A DNA stretch of 64,000 nt, taken from Talpa occidentalis (Eukaryota > Chordata > Mammalia > Eulipotyphla > Talpidae). The stretch is taken from NCBI RefSeq assembly GCF_014898055.3, contig NW_023601433.1, forward strand, positions 23,921,641 through 23,985,640. Reading direction: 5' to 3'. The notes below the pieces were generated by a model, which was given only the letters and a program-made list of their open reading frames with translations, searched no databases and was not told where the DNA came from. This document shows, one piece after another, positions 1-12,875 of this stretch (positions within the stretch are counted from its first letter, which is position 1; each line of letters begins with the position of its first letter). Both the position numbers and the translations under genes were made by a program.

Positions 1-31
1 ATTGAAGTCTAAGCACTTTTATGTAATTTTT

Positions 32-293
32 TTAAAGATTTTTATTTATTTATTTATACAAGCACTGGGTACAGTCAGAAGCGTGGGAGGGTGAGAGAAT
101 TCACCAGAGCCAGAGAGGGGAGCACGGCGCAGGCAGACAGATGAAGTACACTGCTGAGGGGAGCAGTGGGTGTCAGGAGAGGTCTGCGCGCCATGTGGGA
201 CACTTGCCGGTGGCTGGGGATAGAACCGGCGCTGCAGAAGCTGCGGACAGCCTTGCAACCCAGCGCTCAACCGCTGCACAATCAGGGAAGCCC
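32..293 (-). mobile_element. tRNA-derived SINE, full-length
   Basis: The element reads on the minus strand. The tRNA-like head is at the right edge and the (TTTA)n tail, the complement of ATAAATAAATAAA, is at the left edge. The middle has the family-typical stretches CTGCTGAGGGGAGCAG and GAGAGAATTCACCAGAG as read on the plus strand. It is a non-autonomous element presumably mobilised by L1. No coding capacity is seen; short ORFs across it are incidental. Confidence 0.85.
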
Positions 294-1418
294 TGTTATT
301 CTATTTTTTTATTATTTTTTATTTTCCTGCTTGGCTAATCATGCACCATGGGGCAGCACTGAATACCTAGATGGACGTTTTTGTGGATTGTTCAATTTTA
401 TTAACCCCGAGGAACTTGCATTACCTATTACCAACAGTCAATTTATCACACAGGGAAATGTGCAAATTTCCAACAAGGAATAAACAAAGAGTGTATCATA
501 TGGAGCATGTCACATATAAAATTTAGTTGACTAGTAAAAGTCAGGTGAATAGTGATTTGGGGTTGTCTTCCAGACATTACATAGAAGGTTTTTTGTTTTG
601 TTTTCTTCTGTTGTGAATATTTTATTTTTGTCGGTAGGAGGCAGGTGTGCACTAGATCAAAAGTTAGAGGGAGCAGTAATCTACATATCTTATCCAACAT
701 AGCTACTTCAGGCCATAATTATGAGAGCCACACAGAATAGGTTTACACCTGTTTCTTGGTCCTTAATGCATCTAAAATAGGGTCTAAGGCTGCATAGTTT
801 CTATGAATGCATGTGTAATGTCTGTTGATAAGTGTCTTCCTCCACCCTGAGGACTTTTATAGGCAATTTGCATTTCACAATAAGAGAAATCAGCTGGAGA
901 GGAGTGTGAAAATATCCCTGTTCTACAGATGGCACTTCTCGTTAGTCTTGAACATACACATGTGCAAGGATTCTTTTATCTTAACTAATACAGCCACCAA
1001 AAATGCTATTTTTAGAGGTGAATTCACAGTTTGGTTGGTTGCAATAATTAGCAGAATTTCTCTGATGTTAGATGAAGTACTCATTTGAACTCCTGGTTGC
1101 ACAGTGAACTCCTGGTTGAACTCCTGGCTGCACAGACTTTAAGATACTGGGAAGGAAATTTCCTTTTGCACTGAACTTTCTGCAAAAGTGAATTGTAATG
1201 ATTCTATAATGTGATCAGTCTGATTTTTAAATAACTTAAAAGACATATCAAGGGGTGTGGAGCCAGAGCTGTGTGTGTACTTCTCATCCGTGGAACACCT
1301 CCTTTGCAATAATATGTAGATGAAAGAACCTGTGTATGAGATCCAGAAGAGCTGTGGGTATAAAACAAAAGCCTCCAAAGAGAAAAGAAACTAACTATGC
1401 TTAAGAAAACAATGGATT
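294..1418. other. intergenic, no recognised gene
   Basis: AT-rich sequence with only short incidental ORFs. No exon, RNA gene or clear repeat family was recognised. Confidence 0.6.
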
Positions 1419-1682
1419 GGGCCTCCCTGGTTGTGCAAGGGGCTAAGCACAGCACTGTGAAGCACTGCGCAGCAGGAGTTCAATCCCTGGAAGGCCAGGG
1501 AGCCACCCACATGGCACAGCAGACCTCTCCTGTCTTACCCACTGCTCCCCTCAGCAGTGTATTTTACAGTCTGCCTGTTCCGTTCCCCCTCTGTCTCTGG
1601 TGAATCCTCTCAATCCCCGCACCTCTGGCCTGTACCCCAGTTCTTGTATGCATAAATAAATAAAATCTTAAAGGAAAAAAAA
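1419..1682 (+). mobile_element. tRNA-derived SINE
   Basis: Starts with the GGGCCTCCCTGG head and ends in a run of ATAAATAAATAAA followed by an A-rich tail. It is the same family as the element at the left window edge. The head is diverged, with GTTGTGCAAGGGGCTAAG in place of the usual GTGGCGCAGCGGTTGAG, so it is an older copy. Confidence 0.85.
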
Positions 1683-2019
1683 GCGATGGATAATGGTGGA
1701 GGACTACAGATGCCATGGTGGGGTTGTGGAGTGGAAACACATACCTGAAGAGGTGTGACTCTGTACCTCTGAATCATGTGCAGTGTTGGATACCAATTAA
1801 CTTAATAAAAATAAAACAATTAAAAACCCAAAAATGCATATATTGCTATCAAAAATAAAATCTTGTCAGAAAATGTCAAGAGCCTCACAATAAACTTAGT
1901 CTGAATTTTATAAGTCTAACTTCAAGTTGAATATTAATTTCTCAATCTGTCAGAAAGGTAAATGAAAAAAAATATTCCTATTGAATAATTGGTGGTATAA
2001 GAAACATTTATATTTTAGG
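1683..2019. other. spacer, possible retroelement 3' end
   Basis: Contains a stretch ending in TTAACTTAATAAAAATAAAAC that looks like the A-rich 3' end of a LINE copy, but the family cannot be assigned by eye. No gene is seen. Confidence 0.35.
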
Positions 2020-2295
2020 GGGTCTCCCTGGCAGCTCAGAGTTAAGGTCTCAGTGCTATCAAGCTATTGTCAGCCTCTGCAGGATAAGTTCGATCCCCTG
2101 CCTGGGAGCTGACCCACATGGTGCAGTAGACCTCTCCTGACTCACCTGCTGATCTCCCCAGCAGTGTATTTCAGTAGATCCACTTGTTCTGCTCCCCACT
2201 CTGTCTCTGGTAAATTCTCTCACCCTCCATACCTCTGGCTTACACCTCAGTTCTTGTGTGCATAAATAAATAAAACAAATCTTTAAAAAAAAAAA
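2020..2295 (+). mobile_element. tRNA-derived SINE, variant head
   Basis: The tail is the family type, but the head carries GCTATCAAGCTATTGTCAGCC in the place where most copies have GGTTGAGCGCTG. The same variant occurs at 22850 and 60173, so a second subfamily is present. It ends in an A-tract. Confidence 0.8.
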
Positions 2296-2663
2296 GAAAC
2301 ATTTATATTTCAGATTTCATGGAGAAGCAACTCCAGATCTCAGCATTTCTCAAATCTTTGGTCTTCCTGCCCCTTCACAGTCTTAAAAGTTGTTGAGGAT
2401 ATCAGAGAGCTTTTGTGTGTGAGGGTTGTATCTATAGATATTTACCCAATTGAAAATTAAAGCTGGTAATCGGTTTTAAATGATTATTAAATAATTTAAA
2501 AATAACTATAACAAACCCATACAGACATACATAATATTTTAAATAGAAAAAGAAAAAATAGTAAAATAATGTAACTTACCTTCATTTTTGCAAATCTCTT
2601 TAATGAATGATGTGACAGAAGACAGCTGCTTTTGGAATTTATGGAATTTGCACAATGTCAAAG
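2296..2663. other. AT-rich spacer, ancient-repeat-like
   Basis: No gene. The text around 2400-2640 (GAGAGCTTTTGTGTGTG, TTTTTGCAAATCTCTTTAATG, GAAGACAGCTGC) resembles a very old interspersed mammalian repeat. I cannot name the family. Confidence 0.4.
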
Positions 2664-2673
2664 AATGCATCAG

Positions 2674-4087
2674 AGAGAGATCAACATGGCAGAGGAAAAA
2701 TGCTGTGAGTAAGTCCTCCCATAAAAAAAAAAATAGTTAATAGGGAGGAAAAATGGCAGGTCCCTGCGAGAACTTGGAAGCGGAAGATAAACGGGTGACT
2801 CTGGCAAAATGCACGAAGAAGAAATTTGCCATAAGAGGACAAGAAGGGAGGAAAGCTCAGAACCTGGCTACCCTGCCCCACCCACAAAGTCAGCACTCTC
2901 CGACAACAGAAAGGAGGAAAACAAACAAACAAGCAAAACAACCAACAAGAACAAACAACACATAAAGCGGGACTGTGAGTGGAAAGGAACTATTTCAGGC
3001 ACTGCACCCTGTGAACTGGAACTGTGGAGAACTGGGCAGGAATCACTGCGGAGGTGAGTGAACGGCTCTTGCGCTATTAGAGGAAGATAAAAACTCAGTG
3101 GAGACCTACAAATAGCCCAAGACCAGCCAGTAAGCTTGTGCAGAAAAGCAGTGCACTTGAAAAGCATACACAGATTGCATCCCAGCTGCCCAGGTCCCCG
3201 CGCCTGTGGGGAGATGCGTGGGAGCCCTCATTGAGGTGAATGTCCCTCACTGAGTAATCAGAAACCAGGCTCCCTGACAAGGGAGCAGGGTGCAAAAGGC
3301 GCCATTTCTGTGGACACTGAACTGGGCTACAGCCTGCATCCTGGATCTGAGGACTTTGGAACTAAAAGCACAAAATTCGGGGTGCAGGATCTTCAAAACA
3401 GTGGGGCACAGGGCAGACCCAGCACCCTCATGCCATTGAGGCTTTCCACACCACTCCCACTCTGTTCCCCTGGGCCCGTGGGGGAAAAAGACAGTTCTGG
3501 AAGGACACTAGAAAAGATCTCTGGCGCCACCTAGTGAGCAGAAAAAATCACCAACATCCTGAGAGCTGGAAACCAGGGATCCCAAAAACACCCTCAGGCT
3601 CTGAGAGAGGGTGGGCAGCACAAACAGGGATAAGGAGAGAAATAAGGCGTGGAGCAAGACCCCATCCTAAAACTGAGAGCCAGCCGCAGGATCCGGGATA
3701 TGGGACGTGCCATAACAGCGGGAACTGCACAGGGTGACAGCCAGCATTTTGGATCTGATAGCCCTGCAACTGAGACCTAGAGTGCAGAAGTCAGGACATG
3801 GAATCCATACACCTGTGGGCAGAGCACCTGGTGAACACGGAGCAGACACAGCACCCAGCTTGAATAAGGACCCCTGTGTTGAGGTGCTCACCCTGGTAAC
3901 CCCTCCCCCCATTTCTCAGAGAACCACTGGGAAATAGCACAGGTCAGCAAGTATGGATCTCTGGTGCCACCTCGTGACCAGAACAAAATCACCAAGTAGT
4001 TGATTCCTTGCTGGAACAGTAAATACAGAGAGAGGGAACTGTAAGGGACAGTGCCCAGCAACACAGCATCAACAACCTGGTGGAGTT
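2674..4087 (+). promoter_or_regulatory. L1 5' UTR / internal promoter region
   Basis: The region from the 5' target-site duplication to the first ORF1 codons. It starts with a motif of the type GATCAACATGGCAG and holds repeated CCAGCACC and CCTGGTAACC type segments. In L1 elements this region holds the internal RNA polymerase II promoter. Activity here is not shown; the sequence is decayed. Confidence 0.6.
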
Positions 4088-5106
4088 TTGGCCTACCAGT
4101 GCTGGTCTCAGTCTGGTAAACAGTTTCTAGCACCCCTAAAGGAGCACTCCAGAGAGACGCCTGCCAACACCAGTGTCACAACGTCCCAACACATAGAACT
4201 AATTAGAAAGCTAACAACAGGGAGAAGAAAACATATAAATAACCAAGTAAGCCCGCAGGAGAACACACCACAAAAAGAAATAAGGTCACCAGAGCTCAAC
4301 AATGACATGGAAGATCTCAGCCTATCAGATAGAGAATTAATGATCTTCATGATTAAAAAGCAGAAAGAAAACAAAAAGGAAAAAAAAATGATTTGAGACA
4401 AATAATCACTGAACTTAAGAATGAAATTGAGACATTAAGAAAGGAAAGGAAAGAAATGAAGGAGATTAAAAGATTACTAGAGGAGCTAAAGAACTCTGGG
4501 GAAAGCAATGAAAACAGAATCAATGAAATGGAAGAACAGGTTAGAGGCATTGAAGATACAAAAATAAAAAAGAGCCAAAAGAGAAAAGGAGAGAGAAGTG
4601 CAAATGAAGTAGTATGAGGAGATCTTAGACAATTGTCAGGCTCCATGAAGAGAGGAAATGTAAGAGTCATATGCATTCTGGAAGGTGAGGAGAAAGGCAA
4701 TGGAACTGAGAAATTATTCAAGAAGATAATTGAAGAAAACTTCCCAAGAATGAAAAAGGAGATGAGTATAGACATACAAGAAGTGAGAACTCCCAATTAC
4801 CACAATGAAAAGAAAACTACAGCAAGACACCTAACAGTAAAGCTTGCAAAAGTCCAAGACATGTCAAAAATAATGAAACTGGCAAGTGGGAAGAAACAGA
4901 TAACTTATAAGGGAAAACCAATCAGGTTGACTTCAGACTTCTCTGAAAAAAATTATGGGCAAGAAGAAACGTCAAGACAGCAAATGCCAACCAAGAATAC
5001 TTTACCTGCAAAGCTCTCCTTCCTCTATAAAGAGAAAATACGGACCTTCTCAGAAAAACAAAAACTCCAGAAATTCATTACAATTAAATCCCCCACTCCA
5101 AAATAA
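4088..5106 (+). pseudogene. L1 ORF1 (RNA-binding coiled-coil protein), broken
   Basis: ORF1p normally forms a trimer through a coiled coil and binds L1 RNA as a nucleic-acid chaperone. Three pieces are visible. The first (from 4088) is an N-terminal segment rich in Lys, Glu and Asn. The second (from 4393) is a charged coiled coil (KNEIETLRKERKEMKEIKRL). The third (4633-5106) is an RNA-recognition and C-terminal domain segment with KKIIEENFPRMKKEMSIDIQ and VRTPNYHNEKK. They lie in different frames with a stop after VV near 4617, so no full protein is made. The third piece reads a plausible fold up to its stop near 5106. Confidence 0.85.
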
Positions 5107-5209
5107 TGTACAAGAAGTCCTAAAGCCAAAACCAACAGAGGAATGAAGAAGAAGAACAGAATAAAGCAAGGAATGAAATCACAAAAAAAAGACAAACAAA
5201 ATGACAAAC

Positions 5210-8200
5210 ACAGATGCCAACATACCAATATTAACTCTAAATGTAAATGGATTAAACTCATCAATAAAAAGAAACAAAGTAGCAGGATGGGTTCAAAAAC
5301 AAAATCCAACCTTCTGCTGTCTCCAGGAAACACATTTAGCCACAAAAGGTAAACATACATTGAAAGTAAAAGGCTAGAAACAATCCTACAAGCAAATGGA
5401 CTAAAAAAGAATGCAGGAACAGCCATACTTATATCAGATGAAATAGACTTCAAATTAAAAGAGGTATAAAGAGACATAGACGGACACTACATTATGATCA
5501 AGGGGACAATACATCAGGAAGATACAACACTTGTCAACATATACTCACCAAATGAAGGGGCACCAAAATTTATAAGACAATTATTACCAGCTCTTAAAAC
5601 AGACATTAAAGAAAATAAATATATATTGGGAGACTTCAACACCCCACTCTCACCAATGGACAGATCAATGAATAAACAGACACAAATAAACAAAAACACT
5701 AGAGCCCTAAATAAATACATAGAACTCATGGACTTAACAGACATCTATAGGACACTGCACCCAAAAAAATACGGGTGCACATTTTTCTCAAGTGCACGAG
5801 GATCATTCTCCAGAATCGATCACATACAGGGCCACAAGAAAAACATCTACAGATACATGAGGATCAAAATCATTCCAACTATCTTTTCTGATCATAAAGG
5901 CATCAAGCTAGAAATAAATCATGAAAAGTAAACAAGGATTCCTCCCACTTCATGGAGATTGAAATCCACACTAGTGGAAGAACACTGGACTAATGAGGGG
6001 ATCAAGGAAGAGATTAAAAAATACTTTGAGTTGAACGACAAGGAGGGGACCACTTTGCAGAATTTATGGAATGGAGCAAAAGCAGTAATAAGAGGAAAAT
6101 ATATAGCAATACAGGCTCACATCAACAAACAAGAAAAAACTCAAAGAAACAACCAAATCTCACATCTCAAAGAGCTAGAAAAAGAACAACAAAAAACCCT
6201 ACAGCCAGTAGGTGAATGGAAATAATAAAAATTAAAGCAGAAACAAACAAATTGGGGATTAAAAAAAAAACAATCCAAAAGATCAATGAAACCAAAAGTT
6301 GGTTCTTTAAAAAAATAAAACAAAATAGACAAATCTCTAGCCAGGCTCACGAAGAAAAAATGGGAGAAAACACATATAAATTGGACTACAAATGAAAGAG
6401 GTGAAATCACCACAGACTCAGTAGAAATCAAAAGAATAATCAGAGATTACTATGAACACCTATATGCAAAAAACTCAACAACCTAGAAGAGATGGACAAA
6501 TTCCTAGAACGATATAATCATCCAACGCTGGACAAAGAAGAAATAGAACAACTAAACAGACCAATTACAAGCAGAACAATTGAGGCAGTAATCAAAGCAC
6601 TCCCCAAAAACAAAAGGCCAGGCCCAGATGGCATCACAAATGAATCCTACCAAACGTTCTGCAGTGAATTACTGCCTGTCCTACACAAACTCTTTCAAAA
6701 AATTGAAAAAGAAGGAATACTACCAAATACATTCTACGAAGCCAATATTACACTAATACTAAAACCAAACAAAGACAGCACAAAAAAAAGAAAACTCCAG
6801 GCCAATCTCCCTAATGAACACTGATGCAAAAATCCTCAACAAAATCCTTGCCAACAGAATCCAACAATGCATCAAATGGACATTACACCATGATCAAGTG
6901 GGATTCATCCCAGGGTCACAAGGATGGTTCAACATACGAAAATCAGTAAGTGTAATGCAACACAACAACAAAAAGATAAATAAAAACCATATGATCATAT
7001 CAATAGATGCTGAGAAAGCATTGGACAAAGTCCAACATCCATTTATTATGAAGGCCCTTGAAGTTCTCGGGATAGAAGGAACATACCTTAACATGATAAA
7101 TGTCATATGCGATAAACCCACTGCCAATATTATTCTCAATGGCAATAAGCTGAAGGCCTTTCCTCTAAGATCAGAGATAAGACAAGGATGTCCTCTCTCA
7201 CCACTGCTCTTCAATATAATACTGGTGGTCCTAGCCAGGGCAATAAGACAAGAGAAAGACATACAAGGAATCCAAATAGGCAAGGAAGAATTCAAACTAT
7301 CACTATTTGCAGAAAATATGATAATATACATAGAGAACCCTAAAAACTTCTCAGTAAAACTACTCAAAATAATCAACCAGTTCAGTAAAGTAGCAGGCTA
7401 CAAAACCAACACTCAAAAATCAGTAGCCTTCCTATACACAATCAATCGGAAGAAGGAGAAATCAAGAAAGCCATCCCTTTTATAATTAAAACCAAAAAAA
7501 ATCAAATAATTGGGACTACACCTGACAAAAGAGGTGAAAGACCTATACAAAGAAAATTATAAAACACTGTTAAAATAAATTAAAGATGACACAAAGAAAT
7601 GGAAAGACATCCCCTGCTCATGGATTGGAAGAATCAACATTATTAAAATGGCCATCCTACCAAAGGCAATATACATATTCACTGCTATTCCAATAAAAAT
7701 CTCAATGACATTCTTCAAAGAAATAGAACAAATACTGATGAAATTCATATGGAACCACAAAAAAACATGAATAGCCAAAGCCCTACTGATGAATACAAAG
7801 GAGAAAGGAGGTGTCACACTTCCAAACTTCAAGCTATACTACAAATCCATAATAATTAAAACAGTTTGGTATTGGAACAAAAACAGACACACAGACCAAC
7901 GGAACCAAATAGAGAGCCCAGAAATAAAACCACACTTATATGGACAACTAATCTTTGACAAAGGAGTAAAGACTATGCAGTGGAACACGGACAGTTTGCA
8001 GCACTATACCTCCACATGCAAAAAAAAAAAAAATGAAACTAGACCACTACCTCGCACCGTGCACAAAAATCAACTCAAAATGGATAAAAGAACTGGACAT
8101 AAGACTTGAAACCATAAAATATATAGAAAAATATAGGTAAACACTACAAGACATATGTCTCAGAAACTTCTTTGAAGACTCATCACCCAAAGCAGTGATA

Positions 8201-9288
8201 GTGAAGGCAAAGATAAACACTTGGGATTACATCAAACTGAAAAGCTTCTGCACAGCAAAAGAGACATTAACCAAAACAGAGAGATACCCCACTGACTGGG
8301 AAAAAAATCTTTGCACTCCACCCAACTGATAAGGGACTAATCACTATGGTATACAAAGAACTCACACTGCTCAACAAAAACAAAATAAACAATCCATTCA
8401 AGAAATGGCAGAAGAACTCAAAAGACATTTCTCCAAAGAGGAAATGCAAATGGCCAATAGGCATATGGAAAAATGTCCAACATCCCTGATAATCAGGGGA
8501 ATGCAAATCAAAACCAAACTGAGATACCACCTTTTACTAGTGAGAATGGCACATATCAAAAAAACAAGCAACAACAAATATTGGCCAGGATGTGGTGAAA
8601 AAGGAACTCTTCTACATTGCTGGTGGGAGTGCAAACTGGTCCAACCATTGTGGAAAGCTCTGTGGAGGTTCCTCAGTCTACTAAAAATGGAGCTACCATA
8701 CGATCCGGCAACTCCACTCCTAGGGATCTACTCAAAGGACACAAATACAGTGATTCAAAAGAGCACCTGTTGGGCCTCCCCGGTGGCGCAGCGGTTGAGC
8801 GCTGGATTGTGAAGCTGCCCGCAGCCTCTGCAGCGCCGGTTCGATTCCCGGCTGCTCCCCGGCCACCGGAAGGAGGGTCCCACATGGCGCGCAGACCTCT
8901 CCTGCCGCCCGCTGCTCCCCTCAACAGTGTACTGCGGTCCTTCTGCCTGCTCTGCTCCCCGCTCTGGCTCTGGTGAATTCTCTCACCCTCCCATGCTTCT
9001 GACTGTACCAAGTGCTTGTATAAATAAAAAAAAAATAGCACCTGTACACCTATGTTTATTGCAGCACTATTTACAATAGGTAAAACCTGGAAACAACCCA
9101 AATGCCCAGAAATAGATGACTGGATCAGGGAGAGGTGGTATATATACACGATGGAATATTACTCAGCAATCAAAAAAGATAAGCTCATGTCATTCCCAGC
9201 AATGTGGATGGAGCTAGAAGTATTTATGCTCAGTGAAAGAAGCCAGAAGGAAAAAGAAAAAAAAAATATCGGATGGCTTCACTTATAA
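5210..9288 (+). pseudogene. L1 ORF2 (endonuclease / reverse transcriptase), broken
   Basis: ORF2p normally nicks target DNA and reverse-transcribes L1 RNA. The order seen is: endonuclease start with LTLNVNGLNS near 5230 and GDFNTPLS near 5632; endonuclease end with SDHKGIKLEINHEK near 5890-5930; RT region 6492-7485 with [31 protein letters not shown] and [14 protein letters not shown]-terminal region with the Cys-rich segment [14 protein letters not shown] near 8592-8633; and an end segment at 9052-9288. The RT catalytic box reads LFAENMIIY, so the two catalytic aspartates of the usual FADD box are both lost. Many stops and frameshifts, plus a SINE at 8771-9036, disrupt it. It is dead. Confidence 0.9.
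8771..9036 (+). mobile_element. tRNA-derived SINE inserted in L1 ORF2
   Basis: The best-preserved SINE in the window. The head GGCCTCCCCGGTGGCGCAG holds an A-box-like GTGGCGCAGCGGTTGAGC, and GCCGGTTCGATTCCCGGC is a clear B box. The tail is TTGTATAAATAAA. The 9-bp repeat AGCACCTGT flanks it at 8762-8770 and 9037-9045, and the L1 ORF2 text resumes exactly after it. It is younger than the L1 it landed in. Confidence 0.93.
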
Positions 9289-9596
9289 CAGGAATATAGG
9301 GGAACCAAATAAGACTTCAGTGTAAAAAAATAATAATAACAGTACAAAACACAACAAAGCAAAATCAGACAATTATAAACCAGAGACATCCTGCAGGGGA
9401 GGAGGAGTGAGAGGGGTGAGAGGGAGGGAGGTAGGAGCACAGCGGACTGTGGTGATGGTGCATGGGTGCCTTAAAGGAAGGGAATTCTACGGGGACTCAA
9501 CCTGAGGGGGTGGGGGGAAGCAAATATTGTCCAAAAATGTAAAAATTGATAAATGTTAAAATAAAAAATCTGAAAATAAAAAAGATAATGCATCAG

Positions 9597-9965
9597 TAAA
9601 TCTTCAACCTTCTCCTTTTTAGACTGTTGGAAGCGTCAATTACCTTATGTAACCAGGTTTCTCTCACTCGTTGTTCTCAGTTGAAATTATCAGCTGAAAC
9701 ATTAATATAACGTGGAAGCCCTGTGCACTCAGAGGGCTAGAGCAAGAGGGCCTGTGAGAACCAGCGAGTCTGAGAACAAATAGAAACAAAGACCACGGGA
9801 CCAGGAATACTGGACCATGGTGGCAAAGGACACATGCACTTGTGAGGTCAGCAGTAAAGCTGTGGGTGTGGCTCTGAGAGCCATTCCCCCAGAGGGTGTG
9901 TAGGACACGTGTATGGGGAGCCCTGGACCCGAGAGGCTGGTGCCAATAATTTGACAAGTTTCCTT
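9597..9965. other. spacer between two tail-to-tail L1s
   Basis: About 370 bp of unique-looking DNA. No gene or repeat was recognised. Confidence 0.55.
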
Positions 9966-12875
9966 TATTTATTTTTAAAATTTAAATATTTTATTTAATA
10001 TAATTCTTACATATTTTTCATCTTTGCACAATGTATGCATTTTCATTTTGGTTATATTCCCCATACAAATGCACTCCCCCTTTATTTTGGCACTAGTTCT
10101 TCCTTTTCCCACCCTTCCCTCCCTCTGCCCCCCAACCCCATAGTGTGTCTCTGGTTTATAGTTGCTTGTTGATTTTGATTTTTACTTTGTATTGATTGGT
10201 CTTTTTCCTGGTCTCTTATTTAGGTTATCTAAATTCCTGCTATGAGTGAGAGCATCCGGTATTTTTTTTTTCTTTTTGACTTATTTCGCTGAGCATGATC
10301 CCTTCTAGCTCCATCCATGTTCCTGAAAACTGCATGTGTTTATCTTTTTAGATTGCTGAGTAATATTCCATGGTGTATATGTCCCACATCTTCTTGATCC
10401 AGTCATCTATTTTTGGGCATTTGGGTTGTTTCCAAAGCTTAGCTATTGTAAATTGTGCTGCTATAAACATAGGGGTGCAGGTGCCCTTTGGAATTACTGA
10501 TTCTGTGTCATTTGGGTAAATACCTAGGAGTGGGATTGCTGGATCATATGGAAGCTCTATGTTTAGTAGTTCAAGAAATCTCCACACAGCTCTCCATAGT
10601 GGTTGGACCAGTTTGCACTCCCACCAGCAGTGCAGGAGAGTTCCTTTTTCTCCACACCCTCGCCAACATTTGCTGTTGCTAGTGTTTTTTTTAATATAAG
10701 CCATACTCAATGGTGTGAGATGGTATCTCATTGTAGTTTTGCTTTGCATTTCCCTGATTACAAATGATATTGAGCATTTTTTCATATTCCTGTTGGCCAT
10801 TTGCATTTCTTCTTCAGAGAAGTTTCTTTTTAGCTCTTCTGCCCATTTTTTTTAAAAAAGAATATTTTATGGTTCCACTGTTTGTTTGTTTGTTTATTTA
10901 TTTATTTATTTATACAAGCACTGGGTACAGTCAGAAGTGTGGGAGGGTGAGAGAATTCACCAGAACCAGCACAGAACAGGCAGACTGACAAAGTACAGAG
11001 CTGAGGGGAGCAGCGGGCGTCAGTTTGGTCTGCGCATCATGTGAGACCCTCTCCCGTGGCCTGGGATCGAACCAGCGCTGTAGAGGCTACGGGCAGCTTC
11101 GCAGCCCAGCACTCAACCGCTGCACCACTGGGGAGGCCCACTTCTGCCCATTTTTTGACTGGATTCTTTTCTTTGTTGTTGTTGAGTCTCATCAGCTCTT
11201 TGCAGATTTTTGTGATCAGTCCTTTATCATTAGTGTTGGGTGCAAAAATGTTCTCCCATTCGGTGGGGTTTCTCTTTGTTTTATTTATTGACTCTTTTGC
11301 TGTGCAGAAGCTCTTTAATTTGATGTAGTCTCAGCTGTTTATCTTTGCCTTCACTATCACTGCTTTGGGTGATGTGTCTGTAAAGATGTCTTTAAGGTGC
11401 ATGTCATGTAGTGTTTCACCTATATTTCCTTCTATGTATTTTATGGTTTCAGGTCTTATGTCTAGTTCTTTAATCCATTTTGAGTTGTTTTTGTGCATGG
11501 TGTGAGGTAGTGGTCAAGCTTCATTCTTTTTCATGTAGCGACCCAGTTTTCCCAGCACCATTTATTGAACAATCTTTCTTTGCTCCAGTGCATATTCTTT
11601 GCTCCTTTGTCAAATATATGTTGACCATAAATCTGTGGGTTTATTTCTGGATTTTTTATTCGATTCCATTGGTCTGTGTATTTGTTCTTGTTCCAATACC
11701 ATGCAGTTTTGATGATTATGGCTTTGTAGTATATTTTGAAGTCTAGGAGTGTGATGCCTCCATTTCCTTCTTTTTTTATTTTTTTTTAATTTTTTTCAGG
11801 AGAGCTTTGGCTATTTGGGGGTTTTGGTGATTCCATATGAATTTCATCAGTAATTGTTCTATTTTTTTGAAGAATGTCATCGAAATTTTTATTGGAATAG
11901 CATTGAATATACATATTGCTTTCGGTAGGATGGCCATTTTGGTGATGTTAATTCTTCCAATCCATGAGCGAGCAGGGGCTGTCTTTCCATTTTTTTGTAT
12001 CTTCTTCTATTTCTTTTAACAGTGTTTTATAGTTTTCTTTGTATGGGTCCTTTACCTCTTTTGTTAGATTTATTCCCAACTATTTGATTTTTTTTTTTGG
12101 ATCGATAGTAAAGGGGATTTGTTTTAAATTTCTTCTTCTTCAGATTTATTGTTTTTGTATAGGAAGTCTACTCATTTTTGTGTGTTGATTTTGTATCCTG
12201 CCAGTTTACTAAATTGATTAGTTTAATTAGTTTTTCTGTGGAGTTTTTGGGGTTCTCTGTGCATATTATCATATCATCTGCAAATAGTAATATTTTGACT
12301 TCTTCTTTTCCTATTTGGATTCCTTGTATGTCTTTCTATTGTCTTGTTGCTCTGTCTAGGACTTCCAGTATTATATTGAAAATCAGTGGTGAGGTGAGTG
12401 TGGACATCCTTATCTTATTCCAGATCTTAATGGAAATGCTTTCAGCTTTTCACCATTGAGAATGATACTGGCAGTTGACTTGTCATATATGGCCTTTATG
12501 ATATTGAGGGATGTTCCTTGTATCCCGATAATTTCAAGGACTTTTATTATGAATGGGTGTTGTTCTTTGTTGAAAACTTTCTCAGCATCTATCGATATTA
12601 TCATATGTTTTTTATTTATTTTTGTTGATGTGTTGGATGACATTGATTGATTTTCGGATGTTGAACCATTCTTGTGTCACTGGAATGAATCCTACTTTGT
12701 CGTGGTGAATTATCTTATGGATACATTGTTGGATTCTGATAGCTAAAATATTATATCAGATTTTTGCATCAGTGTTCATTAGTGAGATTGGCCTGTAATT
12801 TTCGTTTTCTTTTATGTGTGTTGTCCTTGTTCAGTTTTGGTATTAGTGTAATGTTGACTTCATAACTGTAGGCAG
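9966..12875 (-). mobile_element. 5'-truncated L1 LINE
   Basis: The L1 3' end lies at the left (AT-rich with TTATTTAATATAATTC) and ORF2 runs leftward. Minus-strand reading gives the ORF2 C-terminus at 10348-10806 ([28 protein letters not shown]) and RT pieces at 12410-12643 ([17 protein letters not shown]). It stops in the RT region near 12875, where unrelated sequence begins. No target-site repeat could be matched at both edges. A SINE interrupts it at 10852-11140. All frames are broken. Confidence 0.88.
10852..11140 (-). mobile_element. tRNA-derived SINE inserted in minus-strand L1
   Basis: The head lies at the right end and a (TTTA)n and (GTTT)n tail at the left. The 16-bp repeat CTTCTGCCCATTTTTT is present at 10836-10851 and 11141-11156, so insertion duplicated the L1 target. 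A short A/T-rich extension lies between the left repeat and the SINE tail. Confidence 0.9.

Larger units (their letters stand above)
2674..9586 (+). mobile_element. full-length L1 LINE with target-site duplications
   Basis: A complete L1: a 5' UTR of about 1.4 kb, ORF1 and ORF2 remnants, a 3' UTR with a G-rich run (GGGGGTGGGGGG near 9510) and an A-rich 3' end. The 10-bp repeat AATGCATCAG lies at both edges (2664-2673 and 9587-9596), marking a single target-primed insertion. The body is about 6.9 kb including a later 266-bp SINE insertion. Both ORFs are broken by stops and frameshifts, so it cannot move on its own. ORF1 and ORF2 are entered separately. Confidence 0.93.

Noticed and set aside
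6894..7376. 160-codon minus-strand ORF
   Set aside because: It is the antisense shadow of the L1 ORF2 reverse-transcriptase region.
8790..8860. tRNA gene signal (A box and B box)
   Set aside because: The boxes belong to the tRNA-like head of a SINE. There is no complete cloverleaf, and the same head recurs at all SINE copies.
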